DNA of 64,000 nt, taken from positions 3,896 through 67,895 of the forward strand of contig NZ_CALIZP010000017.1 of the NCBI RefSeq assembly GCF_938028825.1. The letters run 5' to 3'. Under the pieces are notes generated by a model. It had not been told where the DNA came from. It did no database searches and worked only from the letters and a program-made list of their open reading frames with translations. The position numbers and the translations under genes were made by a program. Numbering within the stretch: the stretch's first letter is position 1; every line of letters starts with the position of its first letter. This document shows positions 47,510 to 55,969 of this stretch, piece after piece. The DNA comes from an uncultured Cardiobacterium sp. (GTDB taxonomy: Bacteria; Pseudomonadota; Gammaproteobacteria; Cardiobacteriales; Cardiobacteriaceae).

Positions 47510-48745
47510 ATGACGACTACGACAACCTCCGGCGAACACATCCGCTACGACAACGGTACATGGCACGTCCCCAATCACCCGCGCATCGGCTGCATCGCCG
47601 GCGACGGCATCGGCCCGGAAATCATGCAGGCGGCGCGGCGTGTCTGGGAGGCCGCCGTTGCCTGCGCCTACGGCGACACCCGCCGCATCCACTGGGTCGA
47701 ACTGCCGCTCGGCGAAGCCGCCTACGCCCAAACCGGCAGCTACTATCCGGACAGCACCCGCGATGCCCTGCGCGAACTGCGCATCGCCATCAAAGGCCCC
47801 TTTACCACCCCCGTCGGCGGCGGTTTCCGCTCGCTCAACGTCAGCCTGCGGCAGACGCTCGACCTCTACGCCTGCGTCCGTCCCGTGCGCCACTACCCCG
47901 GCGTGCCTTCGCCGATGCTGCGCCCGCAAGAAGTGGATGTGGTCATCTACCGCGAAAACACCGAAGACGTCTATGCGGGCATCGAATACGCCACGGGTAG
48001 CGCCGAAAACCAGAAGCTCGCCGACTTCCTGCGCCACGAATTCGGCGCGCACTTCTTCGAGGGCGCGGGGCTCGGCATCAAGCCCATCTCCGCATTTGCC
48101 AGCAAACGCCTGGTGCGCATGGCCATCGAACACGCCATCGCCCACAAGCGCAAAAGCGTAACCCTGGTGCACAAGGGCAACATCATGAAATACACCGAAG
48201 GCGCCTTCCGCACCTGGGGCTACGAAGTGGCGCGCGACGAATTCCCGGCGCAGACCATCAGCGAAAAAGACGTGGAGGAAAAACACGGCGGCGTGGTGCC
48301 TGACGGCAAAATCGTCATCAAAGACCGCATCGCGGACGCCATGTTCCAGCAAATGCTGCTGCGCCCGGCGGAATACGATGTCATCGCCACCCCGAACCTC
48401 AACGGCGACTACCTCTCGGACGCCCTCGCCGCCCAGGTGGGTGGCATCGGCATCGCGCCGGGGGCGAACATCGGCGCGGGGCTGGCCATCTTTGAGGCCA
48501 CCCACGGCAGCGCACCGAAACACGCCGGGAAAAACCGCGTCAACCCCAGCTCGCTGCTGCTCTCCGGGGTGATGATGCTGGAATACCTCGGCTGGCAGGA
48601 AGCCGCCGACATCATCAACCGCGCCTTTACGGCGGTGATTGCCGCCAAAACCGTCACCTACGACTTCGCCCGCCTGATGAAAGGCGCAACCGAAGTCTCG
48701 ACCAGCGGCTTCGCCGACGCGCTGATTGCAAACATCAACGGCTAA
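47510..48745 (+). CDS. icd: NADP-type isocitrate dehydrogenase
   Basis: A 411-residue TCA-cycle enzyme converting isocitrate to 2-oxoglutarate. Family marks are Ile-Ala-Gly-Asp-Gly-Ile-Gly-Pro-Glu near 30-38, the substrate loop Ser-Leu-Asn-Val-Ser-Leu-Arg-Gln with the regulatory Ser, Tyr-Arg-Glu-Asn-Thr-Glu-Asp-Val-Tyr-Ala-Gly (about 146-156), and Asn-Leu-Asn-Gly-Asp-Tyr-Leu-Ser-Asp. Adenine-site residues Thr-His-Gly-Ser-Ala-Pro-Lys-His are present. ATG 47510 follows CAGGAG. A bidirectional terminator lies 18 bases downstream. Confidence 0.92.
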   Translation: MTTTTTSGEHIRYDNGTWHVPNHPRIGCIAGDGIGPEIMQAARRVWEAAVACAYGDTRRIHWVELPLGEAAYAQTGSYYPDSTRDALRELRIAIKGPFTTPVGGGFRSLNVSLRQTLDLYACVRPVRHYPGVPSPMLRPQEVDVVIYRENTEDVYAGIEYATGSAENQKLADFLRHEFGAHFFEGAGLGIKPISAFASKRLVRMAIEHAIAHKRKSVTLVHKGNIMKYTEGAFRTWGYEVARDEFPAQTISEKDVEEKHGGVVPDGKIVIKDRIADAMFQQMLLRPAEYDVIATPNLNGDYLSDALAAQVGGIGIAPGANIGAGLAIFEATHGSAPKHAGKNRVNPSSLLLSGVMMLEYLGWQEAADIINRAFTAVIAAKTVTYDFARLMKGATEVSTSGFADALIANING

Positions 48746-48763
48746 ACAGCCCGCTTGGGCGGC

Positions 48764-48794
48764 AAAAAGGCAGACCGTGAGGTCTGCCTTTTTT
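48764..48794. terminator. Bidirectional terminator between icd and the permease
   Basis: AAAAAGGCAGACC, loop GTGA, GGTCTGCCTTTTTT: a 13-pair perfect stem with A and T tracts, serving both convergent genes. Confidence 0.9.
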
Positions 48795-48818
48795 GTGGCG
48801 GTGGTTGCCGCGTATGAA

Positions 48819-50162
48819 TCAACCGACCACCGGCGGCAGCCATCCCGCCTGCACGAAGAAGGGGATGATGGCGACGATGATGCCGATGATGAGGGCGACG
48901 ATAAGCGCGATGTCGCCGCCCGGCACGCGGTAGGGCAGGTGCGGGTGGCGGCGGCGCGCTTTCCAGACGAGGCCGACCGGCAGCACCACCGCGAAGAAGG
49001 CGAACATTTGCCCGGCATAACTCAGCGCGGCGATGAAGTCGGGGTAGAAGTAGGCGAACAGCACCGGCGGCAGGAAGGTGATGGCACCCAGCAGGAAGCG
49101 GCCTGCCTTGATGTTCAGCCCCTTGCGCAGCATGTCTTCGACGCAGTCGAAGAGGCCCAGCGCCACGCCGAGGAAGGAGGTAATGAGGGCGAGGGCGGAG
49201 AAGATTTGCACGGCACCGGCGATGATGTTGCTGCCGGTGATTTGCCGGCTGGCTTCGATCAGGCCGTAGAGGGTCGGGTTTTCTTTGAGGATTTCGGTGA
49301 ACCGGGCCTGGCTCAGCACACCGTGGGTGGAAAGCTGCCACAGGATATAGACGCACAGGGTGATGGCCGAGCCGCCGATGATGGCGATGCGCAGCGCGCG
49401 CACGTCGCCTTCGAGGTATTTGTTCAGCGAGGGGATGGAGCCGTGGAAGCCGTAGGAAGTGAAGAAAATGGGCGCAGCCGAGATGATCAGGGCGTTATCC
49501 AGCGGCATTGCGGTGAGGTTATGCAGGCTTGCTTTCGGGAACATCACGCACATGACGACGACGAGCGCCAGCAGCATGGCGAAGAAGTGCAGGCGGTTGA
49601 AACCGTCCACCGCCTTGGTGCTGATGATGACGAAGGAGCCGAAGAAGACAGTGAAGATGCCGATGAAGATTTTCAGCGTGGTCTCGGGCGAGATTCCGGC
49701 GAAGATGACCGGCCGGCTGTCGAGTTCCAGGGCATGGATGGCACTGACGATGTTGCCGCCGCCCTGTATCCGGAAGGGGACGGAAGCCGCCAGTCTGGCA
49801 AAAATGCCGGAATCGCCGACCAGCCCGGAGTTTTGCGTCGCCTGCATCAGGATTTCACCGCCGCCGCTGATGTAGGCGGAGAGCAGGGCGTAGAGGAAGA
49901 TGAACATCACGGTGGTGGCGATGATGCGTCCGGCGTGGCCGTAGTAGAGGGCAGCGAGGGTGCCAATGCCGGCGTCGCTTTCCGTCGTCTGGTACACCTC
50001 GACGAAGAGCAGCGCGCTGTATGTGAGCAGCGCCCACAGGGAAAGCAGCAGGACGACGGTGAAGGTGAAGCCGATGCCCGCCGAGGTCAGCGGCATGGCC
50101 AGCATCCCGGCACCAATCATGGTGCCGGATACCAGCAGGGCGGTGCCCAGTGTCTTGTTCAC
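48819..50162 (-). CDS. Aromatic amino acid permease (HAAAP family, Mtr/TyrP-like)
   Basis: A 447-residue inner-membrane transporter with 11 transmembrane helices. The N-terminal signature Gly-Thr-Met-Ile-Gly-Ala-Gly-Met-Leu-Ala-Met-Pro (about 13-24) marks HAAAP proton symporters for Trp or Tyr. The GTG start at 50162 is chosen because AGGAG lies eight bases upstream; upstream ATG codons add an unrelated polar stretch. Tryptophan and tyrosine specificity cannot be told apart. Convergent with icd. Confidence 0.87.
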   Translation of the reverse strand: MNKTLGTALLVSGTMIGAGMLAMPLTSAGIGFTFTVVLLLSLWALLTYSALLFVEVYQTTESDAGIGTLAALYYGHAGRIIATTVMFIFLYALLSAYISGGGEILMQATQNSGLVGDSGIFARLAASVPFRIQGGGNIVSAIHALELDSRPVIFAGISPETTLKIFIGIFTVFFGSFVIISTKAVDGFNRLHFFAMLLALVVVMCVMFPKASLHNLTAMPLDNALIISAAPIFFTSYGFHGSIPSLNKYLEGDVRALRIAIIGGSAITLCVYILWQLSTHGVLSQARFTEILKENPTLYGLIEASRQITGSNIIAGAVQIFSALALITSFLGVALGLFDCVEDMLRKGLNIKAGRFLLGAITFLPPVLFAYFYPDFIAALSYAGQMFAFFAVVLPVGLVWKARRRHPHLPYRVPGGDIALIVALIIGIIVAIIPFFVQAGWLPPVVG

Positions 50163-50350
50163 GATAAAGCTCCTGAATGTTGATGCTTTGGGGTGGTCAC
50201 GCGGAATGGATACATCCACAGCAAGGCGCGGCGTGATCCGGCGCACCGGCCCGGATTCCGGCTTGTGGCTTTCGCCAGTACCCTTGTCGCGAGCGGTCAG
50301 ACCGCATAAGAAGGCATGCCTGCATAGCCACAGCCCGCTTTCTGGTACTT

Positions 50351-50842
50351 CTACAACAGGCGCAGGTGCACGGTTTGCCCGTTGGCGACGGCCTGTTGCA
50401 GCACGGGTTCGAGCTTCTCGATGTCGTCCAGCACGTCTTCCAGGGCGCAGGCTTCATCGGCTTCGTCGAAGCCGCCGGGGTGGGCGGTGTAATGCGCGCG
50501 CAGGGCGCGGATGCTGCGCAAAAGCCCTTGCGGGTCGTGCCATTCGGGTTCGACACGGCTGCGATCCGCGCGCATTTCATCCGCCAGCGCGTTCATCTCT
50601 TCGGCATGGCCGTTTTCTGCGATGAAGTCGGCAAGGCTGGCGGCAAATTCGTCGCTGTCGAGAAAATCATCCATATCCTCAACCATTTCGCTGCCATCGA
50701 CAAACTCGCTGATGCGGGTGACGCCCAATGCGTCGCATTGGTCGTCCAGGGTTTCTTCGGCGAAGAAGAGGCCGGGCAGGTCTTCTTCCACGGCGGTTTC
50801 GTTACCGTCGCTGTCGCGCAGGATCAGCCAGAGGGTCATCAT
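50351..50842 (-). CDS. Acidic soluble protein, unknown
   Basis: 163 residues (or 162 from the second ATG), very acidic, with Asp/Glu-rich helices (Met-Val-Glu-Asp-Met-Asp-Asp-Phe-Leu-Asp-Ser-Asp). The ribosome binding site GGAG lies eight bases upstream. No family recognised and no signal peptide. The same strand orientation as the binding protein at 50903, 60 bases away, suggests possible co-transcription. Confidence 0.55.
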   Translation of the reverse strand: MMTLWLILRDSDGNETAVEEDLPGLFFAEETLDDQCDALGVTRISEFVDGSEMVEDMDDFLDSDEFAASLADFIAENGHAEEMNALADEMRADRSRVEPEWHDPQGLLRSIRALRAHYTAHPGGFDEADEACALEDVLDDIEKLEPVLQQAVANGQTVHLRLL

Positions 50843-50902
50843 GGGGCGGGTTCTCCGGTGCGGTGCTGGATGCGCCCGCACGTTGCCGTGCAGGCGGCGG
50901 GG

Positions 50903-51991
50903 TTATTTGTGGTACTGCGTCATGAACACGCCGTCGGCGGGGATGGGCAGCCATTTTTGGTAGTAATCGCGCAGGTTCTGCGCGGGGTCAACGTCCTTGA
51001 AGGCGTCCGGGTAGAGCTGCTTGGCGATGTACTGGGCATAGACGTAGTCGGAAAGGGTGCGCGCGCCGCCGTGGTAGATGGCGAAGACGTCGCCTTTTTG
51101 CACGGCGGGCAGATCTGCCCAGCCGGGGCGTTTGAGATAGGCGGCGATGCGTTCGTTCACGGTTTTGTCGTTGGCACCGAAGCCGACCGCCACCGCCTGC
51201 GGCTTGTTCAACCATTCGGAACCGGCAAGGAAGATGAGGTCGGGCGCTTCGCTGATGATGTATTCGGGACTGAGCGGGCCGTAGCTGCCGATTTGCCCTT
51301 TGGCGATGTTCTGCCCGCCGAGCTGGGTGATGAGCGCGCCCCACATGCCGTCGCCGTAGCTGTTGCCGAAGGTGTCCGCGCCGTTTTGCGCGAGTTCGAC
51401 GTACACCTTTTTCGACGACGGCTTCAGCGGCGCGATGCGTTTTTCGATGTCGGCGAAGGCGTTCTTGTAGTTGTCTGCCAGCTCTTTGGCGCGCGCTTCC
51501 TGGCCGAGCAGGGTGCCGAGGGCGAGGGTGGAGGTTACGTGTTTTTCCACGGTCTGCGCGTTGTAATCGAGGACGACGTAAGGGATGCCCGCATCATCCA
51601 GCTGTTTGACCGATTCGCCGAGGGCGTCGTAGTTCCAGGCACCGAGGATGACGAGGTCGGGGTTGGCGGCGATAATTTTTTCGATGGAGAAGGTGCCGTC
51701 TTCGGTGTTGCCGATGTCGGGGATGTCTTTCAGCTTCGGCAGGGCTTTTTCATAAAGCGCATATTGCTGCGGCCGCCAGTCTTTCCAGGTGGAGAGCGCC
51801 AGTGCCACGACTTTGTCGATGGCGTCCTTGCCGCCGACGGCAAGGTAGTCTTCGTAATAGAAGCCGAGAACGACGCGTTCGGGCGCCTTGGGGATGGTCA
51901 CGGTGCGGCCTTTCACGTCAATGGCGGTGAGGTCGGCGTGGGCGGTCATGGCGCTCAGGGTCAGCGCGGCGGCGAGAAGCAGTTTCTTCAT
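50903..51991 (-). CDS. Periplasmic iron/siderophore-type ABC substrate-binding protein
   Basis: A 362-residue class III solute-binding protein. A signal peptide (1 to about 19, ending Ala-His-Ala) is followed by the FecB/BtuF-type two-lobe fold: Ile-Asp-Val-Lys-Gly-Arg-Thr-Val-Thr-Ile-Pro, Pro-Glu-Arg-Val-Val, and Asn-Pro-Asp-Leu-Val-Ile-Leu-Gly. It is likely to bind an iron chelate or similar compound. No permease or ATPase genes are adjacent, so the partner must be elsewhere. A minus-strand -10 TATAAT (near 52040) lies upstream. No clear Fur box seen. Confidence 0.78.
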   Translation of the reverse strand: MKKLLLAAALTLSAMTAHADLTAIDVKGRTVTIPKAPERVVLGFYYEDYLAVGGKDAIDKVVALALSTWKDWRPQQYALYEKALPKLKDIPDIGNTEDGTFSIEKIIAANPDLVILGAWNYDALGESVKQLDDAGIPYVVLDYNAQTVEKHVTSTLALGTLLGQEARAKELADNYKNAFADIEKRIAPLKPSSKKVYVELAQNGADTFGNSYGDGMWGALITQLGGQNIAKGQIGSYGPLSPEYIISEAPDLIFLAGSEWLNKPQAVAVGFGANDKTVNERIAAYLKRPGWADLPAVQKGDVFAIYHGGARTLSDYVYAQYIAKQLYPDAFKDVDPAQNLRDYYQKWLPIPADGVFMTQYHK

Positions 51992-52154
51992 GGGGAACCT
52001 TTTGTTTGCAAGGGGGAAAATGGGCACGGGTGTGCATTTGTGATTATAGGGTAACAGCCGCATGGATGCGATTGTTTCTTATCCGGTTCCCCATGTCAGC
52101 TTGCGGCGAAACGGCTATAATTTCCACAAATTTCACCAACACAAGGAGCTCATC

Positions 52155-53114
52155 ATGCCCAGCGGTCTCGCCTCCCAGTTTAGCGGCAGCACCATCTTCA
52201 TTATCGTGCTGATCATCCTCGCTTTCTGGTTCGGCCGTCGTGCCATCCAGATTGTCGATCAGGGCACGGAGCGCACTGTGCTGCGTCTCGGCCGCTACAA
52301 CCGCACCCTCGAACCCGGTTTCCACTTCATCGTGCCGCTGTGGGAAAGCGCCGACCGCAAGGTGAACATGAAAGAAACGGTGCTGGATGTGCCGCGTCAG
52401 GAAGTCATCACCAAAGACAACGCGCAGGTCACGGTGGACGGCATCGTCTTCTTCCAGATAACGAACGCCGCCAAAGCCTGCTATTCGGTGGATGATCTCG
52501 AACTCGCCATCCTCAACCTCGCCACCACCAACCTGCGCACCGTCGCCGGCTCGATGACCCTCGACGACCTGCAATCGCAGCGCGACGCCATCAACGTCCG
52601 CCTGCTCGCCATCATTGATGACGCCACCGATCCCTGGGGCGTGAAAGTGACCCGCGTCGAAATCAAGGACATCACCCCGCCCGCCGACCTCGTGGACGCG
52701 ATGGCACGGCAGAAAAAGGCCGAACAAATCAAGCGCGCGCAAATCCTCGAAGCCGAAGGCCACCGCCAGGCGGAAATCCTGCGCGCCGAAGGCCTGAAAC
52801 AGGCGCAGGTGCTTGAAGCCGAAGGGCGCAAAGAAGCCGCCTTCCTCGAAGCCGAGGCGCGCGAGCGGCAGGCGCAGGCCGAAGCGCGGGCGACGGACAT
52901 GGTCTCCAAAGCCATCGCCGAAGGCGGCACCAATGCCATCAACTACTTCGTCGCCCAGGAATACGTGCGCGCGCTGGCCAAATTCGCCGAAAGCGAGCAG
53001 CAAAAAACCGTCTTCATGCCGATGGAAGCGAGCGGCATCATCGGCGCCCTCGGCGGCATCGCCGAAATGTTCAAACAGGGTAAAAACGAACAGACACCGG
53101 GCAAACATGCATGA
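52155..53114 (+). CDS. QmcA-like SPFH/stomatin membrane protein
   Basis: A 319-residue SPFH protein. An N-terminal membrane helix (about 11-28) is followed by the SPFH domain (Gly-Thr-Glu-Arg-Thr-Val-Leu-Arg-Leu-Gly-Arg-Tyr; Val-Leu-Asp-Val-Pro-Arg-Gln-Glu) and a long Glu/Ala coiled coil (about 180-265). The Val-Thr-Arg-Val-Glu-Ile-Lys-Asp-Ile segment is typical of QmcA/paraslipins. It forms large membrane assemblies, usually with an NfeD protein; here NfeD is four genes downstream. TATAAT at 52116-52121 is the likely -10. Confidence 0.85.
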   Translation: MPSGLASQFSGSTIFIIVLIILAFWFGRRAIQIVDQGTERTVLRLGRYNRTLEPGFHFIVPLWESADRKVNMKETVLDVPRQEVITKDNAQVTVDGIVFFQITNAAKACYSVDDLELAILNLATTNLRTVAGSMTLDDLQSQRDAINVRLLAIIDDATDPWGVKVTRVEIKDITPPADLVDAMARQKKAEQIKRAQILEAEGHRQAEILRAEGLKQAQVLEAEGRKEAAFLEAEARERQAQAEARATDMVSKAIAEGGTNAINYFVAQEYVRALAKFAESEQQKTVFMPMEASGIIGALGGIAEMFKQGKNEQTPGKHA

Positions 53115-53872
53115 AACGGCCGGTGCTGGGCCTGTTCCTCCCCCTCAGCCTGATGGCGGCGGCAGAAACCCCGCTGGAAGCGGCAAAAGCCGCGTTTGAC
53201 CGGGGGGATGCGGCAGAAGCCGCGCGCATCTACACCGCACTTGCCGCAGACGGCGACGGCAAAGCGCAATACAACCTGGCCGTCCTCTACCTGGAAGGCG
53301 CGGGTGTCGCCGCCGACCGCGACAAGGCCCGCGCGCTGCTGCGACAGGCCGCCGCCCAGCGCCTGCCCGAAGCCGCATACCACCTCGGCCGCATCACCCT
53401 CTACGGCACGGACGGCGTCATCACCTACGACGCCCCGGAAATGCAGCGATACAACAGCCCGTCGCCGCCCGTGCGCATCTACGCCATCAGCCTCATCCGC
53501 CGCGCCGCTGCACAAGACCTGCTGCCCGCCATCGAAGAACTGGCCGCCATCTATGACCAGGGCATCGGCATCCCCGCCGACAGCCGCCGGGCCGCCTACT
53601 GGTATCGCCGCGCCGCCGCAAAAGGCAGCACCGCCGCACAAAACACCCTCGCCTATCACTACCTGCGCGGGGACGGTGTCGTGCGCAACTGCCCCGTCGC
53701 CCGGCAACTGCTCGCACAGGCCGCCGCCGGCGGTGACTGGGCGGCAAGCGGCGAACTGTCCGCCTTGTACCGCAGCGGCGAGTGCGTCGCAAAAAGCCCG
53801 GTGCAGGCGGAAATCTGGCAGAAAAAAGCCCGCGACACCTACCTGCGCGCCACCCACGGACAAGGACAATGA
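53111..53872 (+). CDS. Secreted Sel1-repeat protein
   Basis: 253 residues with a start overlapping the SPFH gene stop by four bases. A signal peptide (1 to about 18) is followed by at least four Sel1 repeats (for example Ala-Gln-Tyr-Asn-Leu-Ala-Val-Leu-Tyr-Leu-Glu-Gly-Ala-Gly; Ala-Gln-Asn-Thr-Leu-Ala-Tyr-His-Tyr-Leu-Arg-Gly-Asp-Gly). Two single Cys residues near the C-terminus could form a disulfide. Periplasmic scaffold role inferred. The overlap suggests functional coupling to the SPFH protein. Confidence 0.78.
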   Translation: MKRPVLGLFLPLSLMAAAETPLEAAKAAFDRGDAAEAARIYTALAADGDGKAQYNLAVLYLEGAGVAADRDKARALLRQAAAQRLPEAAYHLGRITLYGTDGVITYDAPEMQRYNSPSPPVRIYAISLIRRAAAQDLLPAIEELAAIYDQGIGIPADSRRAAYWYRRAAAKGSTAAQNTLAYHYLRGDGVVRNCPVARQLLAQAAAGGDWAASGELSALYRSGECVAKSPVQAEIWQKKARDTYLRATHGQGQ

Positions 53873-54399
53873 CCCCAATCCCGCCCGACAACCCGACAAA
53901 CCGCGACCGTTGGTATTACAGCCGCTTGCTGGGTGGGGCGGCACTCGTCCTCATCAGCACCACCACCTTCGCCCTCTACCTCTACAACCCCGGCCTCTTC
54001 CGCCGCGACACCACCCAAACCATCAACATCCCCATCACCGACCTGCCCGTCCGGGCGGCAGAAACTGCACACGATGACGATGACGCCCCCATCCGCCGCT
54101 GGCAAGAGCAAGCGGTGCAGGGCAACGCCGAAGCGCAGTACCGCCTCGGCCTCGAATACCTGAACTCCCCCTACCCCGTGCAACGGCGCGCCGGGCTGAC
54201 CTGGCTGCGCGAAGCCGCCGGCCAGCACCACCTCTCCGCCGAAGAAACCCTGATGAACTACCTCTGGGACAAAAACCGCAGCGAGGCCGAACACTGGCTG
54301 CAACAGGCGGCGGAAGAAGGCTCGCGCGACGCCCAGACCGCCCTGGCGGAAAGCCTGACCCCGCCCGAACCCGCCGACAAGACAGACAAACAGCCATGA
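53869..54399 (+). CDS. Membrane-anchored Sel1/TPR-like protein
   Basis: 176 residues, start overlapping the previous stop by four bases. One transmembrane helix (about 20-42) is followed by a polar linker and two Sel1-like repeats (Ala-Gln-Tyr-Arg-Leu-Gly-Leu-Glu-Tyr-Leu; Ala-Glu-His-Trp-Leu-Gln-Gln-Ala-Ala-Glu-Glu-Gly). Orientation suggests a periplasmic repeat domain. Partner unknown. Confidence 0.7.
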   Translation: MTPIPPDNPTNRDRWYYSRLLGGAALVLISTTTFALYLYNPGLFRRDTTQTINIPITDLPVRAAETAHDDDDAPIRRWQEQAVQGNAEAQYRLGLEYLNSPYPVQRRAGLTWLREAAGQHHLSAEETLMNYLWDKNRSEAEHWLQQAAEEGSRDAQTALAESLTPPEPADKTDKQP

Positions 54400-54779
54400 A
54401 CACCCGCCTCGACCTTGACGCCGCCCCCATCACCGTCCGCCACGCCGACCTCGCCCGCCTCCTCACCCCCTACCCGCCAAACGACGCCGCTTGGGAAACC
54501 GCCATCATGCGCGTTGAAGACGGCATCTCGCCGCTGCGCGACACCCTGCACGACAGCGACACCCTCACCGTCAGCGGCAGACTCCCGCTCGGCGACCTGC
54601 CGAAGGATGCCGGCGGCAGCATCGGCAGCGCAACCCTGGAAACCGCCTACGCCGTCCTCGCGGGCTACCGCTACAAAAGCGAACTGCCGCCGCTGCCGGA
54701 AAGCGCCGCCTACGCCGCCGAAATCCTGCTCCTGCGCGAATGGATGCACCACCTCGGCTACCGCCGGATTGCCCCATGA
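54396..54779 (+). CDS. Unknown 127-residue protein
   Basis: Start overlaps the previous stop and the end overlaps the Nudix gene, so it lies in a translationally coupled series. Mixed alpha/beta, no signal peptide, no motif recognised. Contains Leu-Pro-Leu-Gly-Asp-Leu-Pro-Lys-Asp-Ala-Gly-Gly near the middle. Confidence 0.55.
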   Translation: MNTRLDLDAAPITVRHADLARLLTPYPPNDAAWETAIMRVEDGISPLRDTLHDSDTLTVSGRLPLGDLPKDAGGSIGSATLETAYAVLAGYRYKSELPPLPESAAYAAEILLLREWMHHLGYRRIAP

Positions 54780-55399
54780 ACACCCGCCCGCCCTGGCTCG
54801 ACTGGGCCACCGAACTGCAAAGCCTCGCCCAGGCGGGGCTCGCGTACAGCAAAGACCCCTTTGACATTGAACGCTTCACCCGCATCCGCGCCATCGCCGC
54901 CGATATCCTGCACCACCACACAGACCTGCCCGCCGCCAAAATCCGCGACCTCTTCTGCAACGAAACCGGCTACCAGACCCCGAAACTGGGCGTGCGCGCC
55001 GCCATCATCAACGACGCCGCCCAAATCCTCCTTGTACAAGAAAACGACGGCCAATGGGCGCTGCCGGGCGGCTGGGCGGATATCAACCACAGCATCGGCG
55101 AAAACGCCGCCAAAGAAACCAAAGAAGAAACCGGGCTGGACGTTATCCCCGAACGCCTCATCGCCGTGCAGGACTACGCCAGACACCACCCGCGCCCGCA
55201 TGCCCACACCATCTGCAACATCCACATCCTCTGCCGCGCGACGGGCGGTGCCTTCCGCGCCAACAACGAAACCCTTGCCAGCGCCTGGTTCGGCGAAGGC
55301 GACCTGCCGCCGCTGGACGAAAGCAAAACCACCGCTGCGCACATCGCCCTCTGCTATGCCGCCTGGCGTGATCCCCACTGGCAACCGCCCTTTGACTGA
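54776..55399 (+). CDS. Nudix hydrolase with N-terminal Nudix-associated domain
   Basis: 207 residues. Residues 1-65 form the helical N-terminal domain seen in one Nudix subgroup (nucleoside-diphosphate-sugar-type pyrophosphatases). The Nudix box Gly-Gly-Trp-Ala-Asp-Ile ... Glu-Thr-Lys-Glu-Glu-Thr-Gly-Leu (about 98-121) has a Lys in place of the usual Arg before Glu but keeps all metal-binding Glu residues. Substrate unknown; an ADP-ribose- or CDP-choline-type compound is plausible. ATG 54776 gives a four-base overlap with the previous gene. Confidence 0.8.
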   Translation: MNTRPPWLDWATELQSLAQAGLAYSKDPFDIERFTRIRAIAADILHHHTDLPAAKIRDLFCNETGYQTPKLGVRAAIINDAAQILLVQENDGQWALPGGWADINHSIGENAAKETKEETGLDVIPERLIAVQDYARHHPRPHAHTICNIHILCRATGGAFRANNETLASAWFGEGDLPPLDESKTTAAHIALCYAAWRDPHWQPPFD

Positions 55400-55420
55400 C
55401 CCAACCACAAGGAAAATCCC

Positions 55421-55876
55421 ATGTTTGAACCCGCATACTGGAACTGGCTCATCCTCACCGGCGTCTTCATGCTCATTGAAGTGCTGACCGTCTCCTTCTT
55501 CTTCCTCTTCTGGGGCTTCGCCGCGCTTGCCCTCGTCATCATCACCTTCGCCGCCCCCGGCCTCGACTGGCACTGGCAGGGCGGCATCTTCGCCGTGCTC
55601 TCACTCATCGCCATCCTGCTCTGGCGGCAACTGGCGCGGCGCTGGCAGGGCAACAAAAACGACGCCGCCTCGCTGCTCAACAAACGCGGCGCGCTGTACA
55701 TCGGGCGCGAATACACCCTCGACACCCCGGTGGAAAACGGCTACGGCAAACTGAAAATCGGCGACAGCCTGTGGACCATCAGCGGCGAAAACCTGCCCGC
55801 CGGCAGCACCATCATCATCACCGCCGCCGAAGACAACCGCCTGCACTACCGCAAAAAACAAGCGCCCAACCCGTAG
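55421..55876 (+). CDS. NfeD-family membrane protein (YbbK-like)
   Basis: 151 residues. Two or three N-terminal transmembrane helices (about 8-75) are followed by a small OB-fold C-terminal domain (Gly-Arg-Glu-Tyr-Thr-Leu-Asp-Thr-Pro-Val-Glu-Asn-Gly-Tyr-Gly-Lys-Leu; Thr-Ile-Ser-Gly-Glu-Asn-Leu-Pro-Ala-Gly). This is the standard partner of SPFH proteins such as QmcA, usually adjacent; here four genes lie between them. The ribosome binding site is AAGGAAA. Confidence 0.82.
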   Translation: MFEPAYWNWLILTGVFMLIEVLTVSFFFLFWGFAALALVIITFAAPGLDWHWQGGIFAVLSLIAILLWRQLARRWQGNKNDAASLLNKRGALYIGREYTLDTPVENGYGKLKIGDSLWTISGENLPAGSTIIITAAEDNRLHYRKKQAPNP

Positions 55877-55969
55877 CGCGCGCCCTGCCCCACCGCCCGC
55901 ATCATGCGCAGTGGGTTGAAACCGCCCCGCATCACGAACACTCGCGCGCTTTCCCGCCCGGTACCCCTC

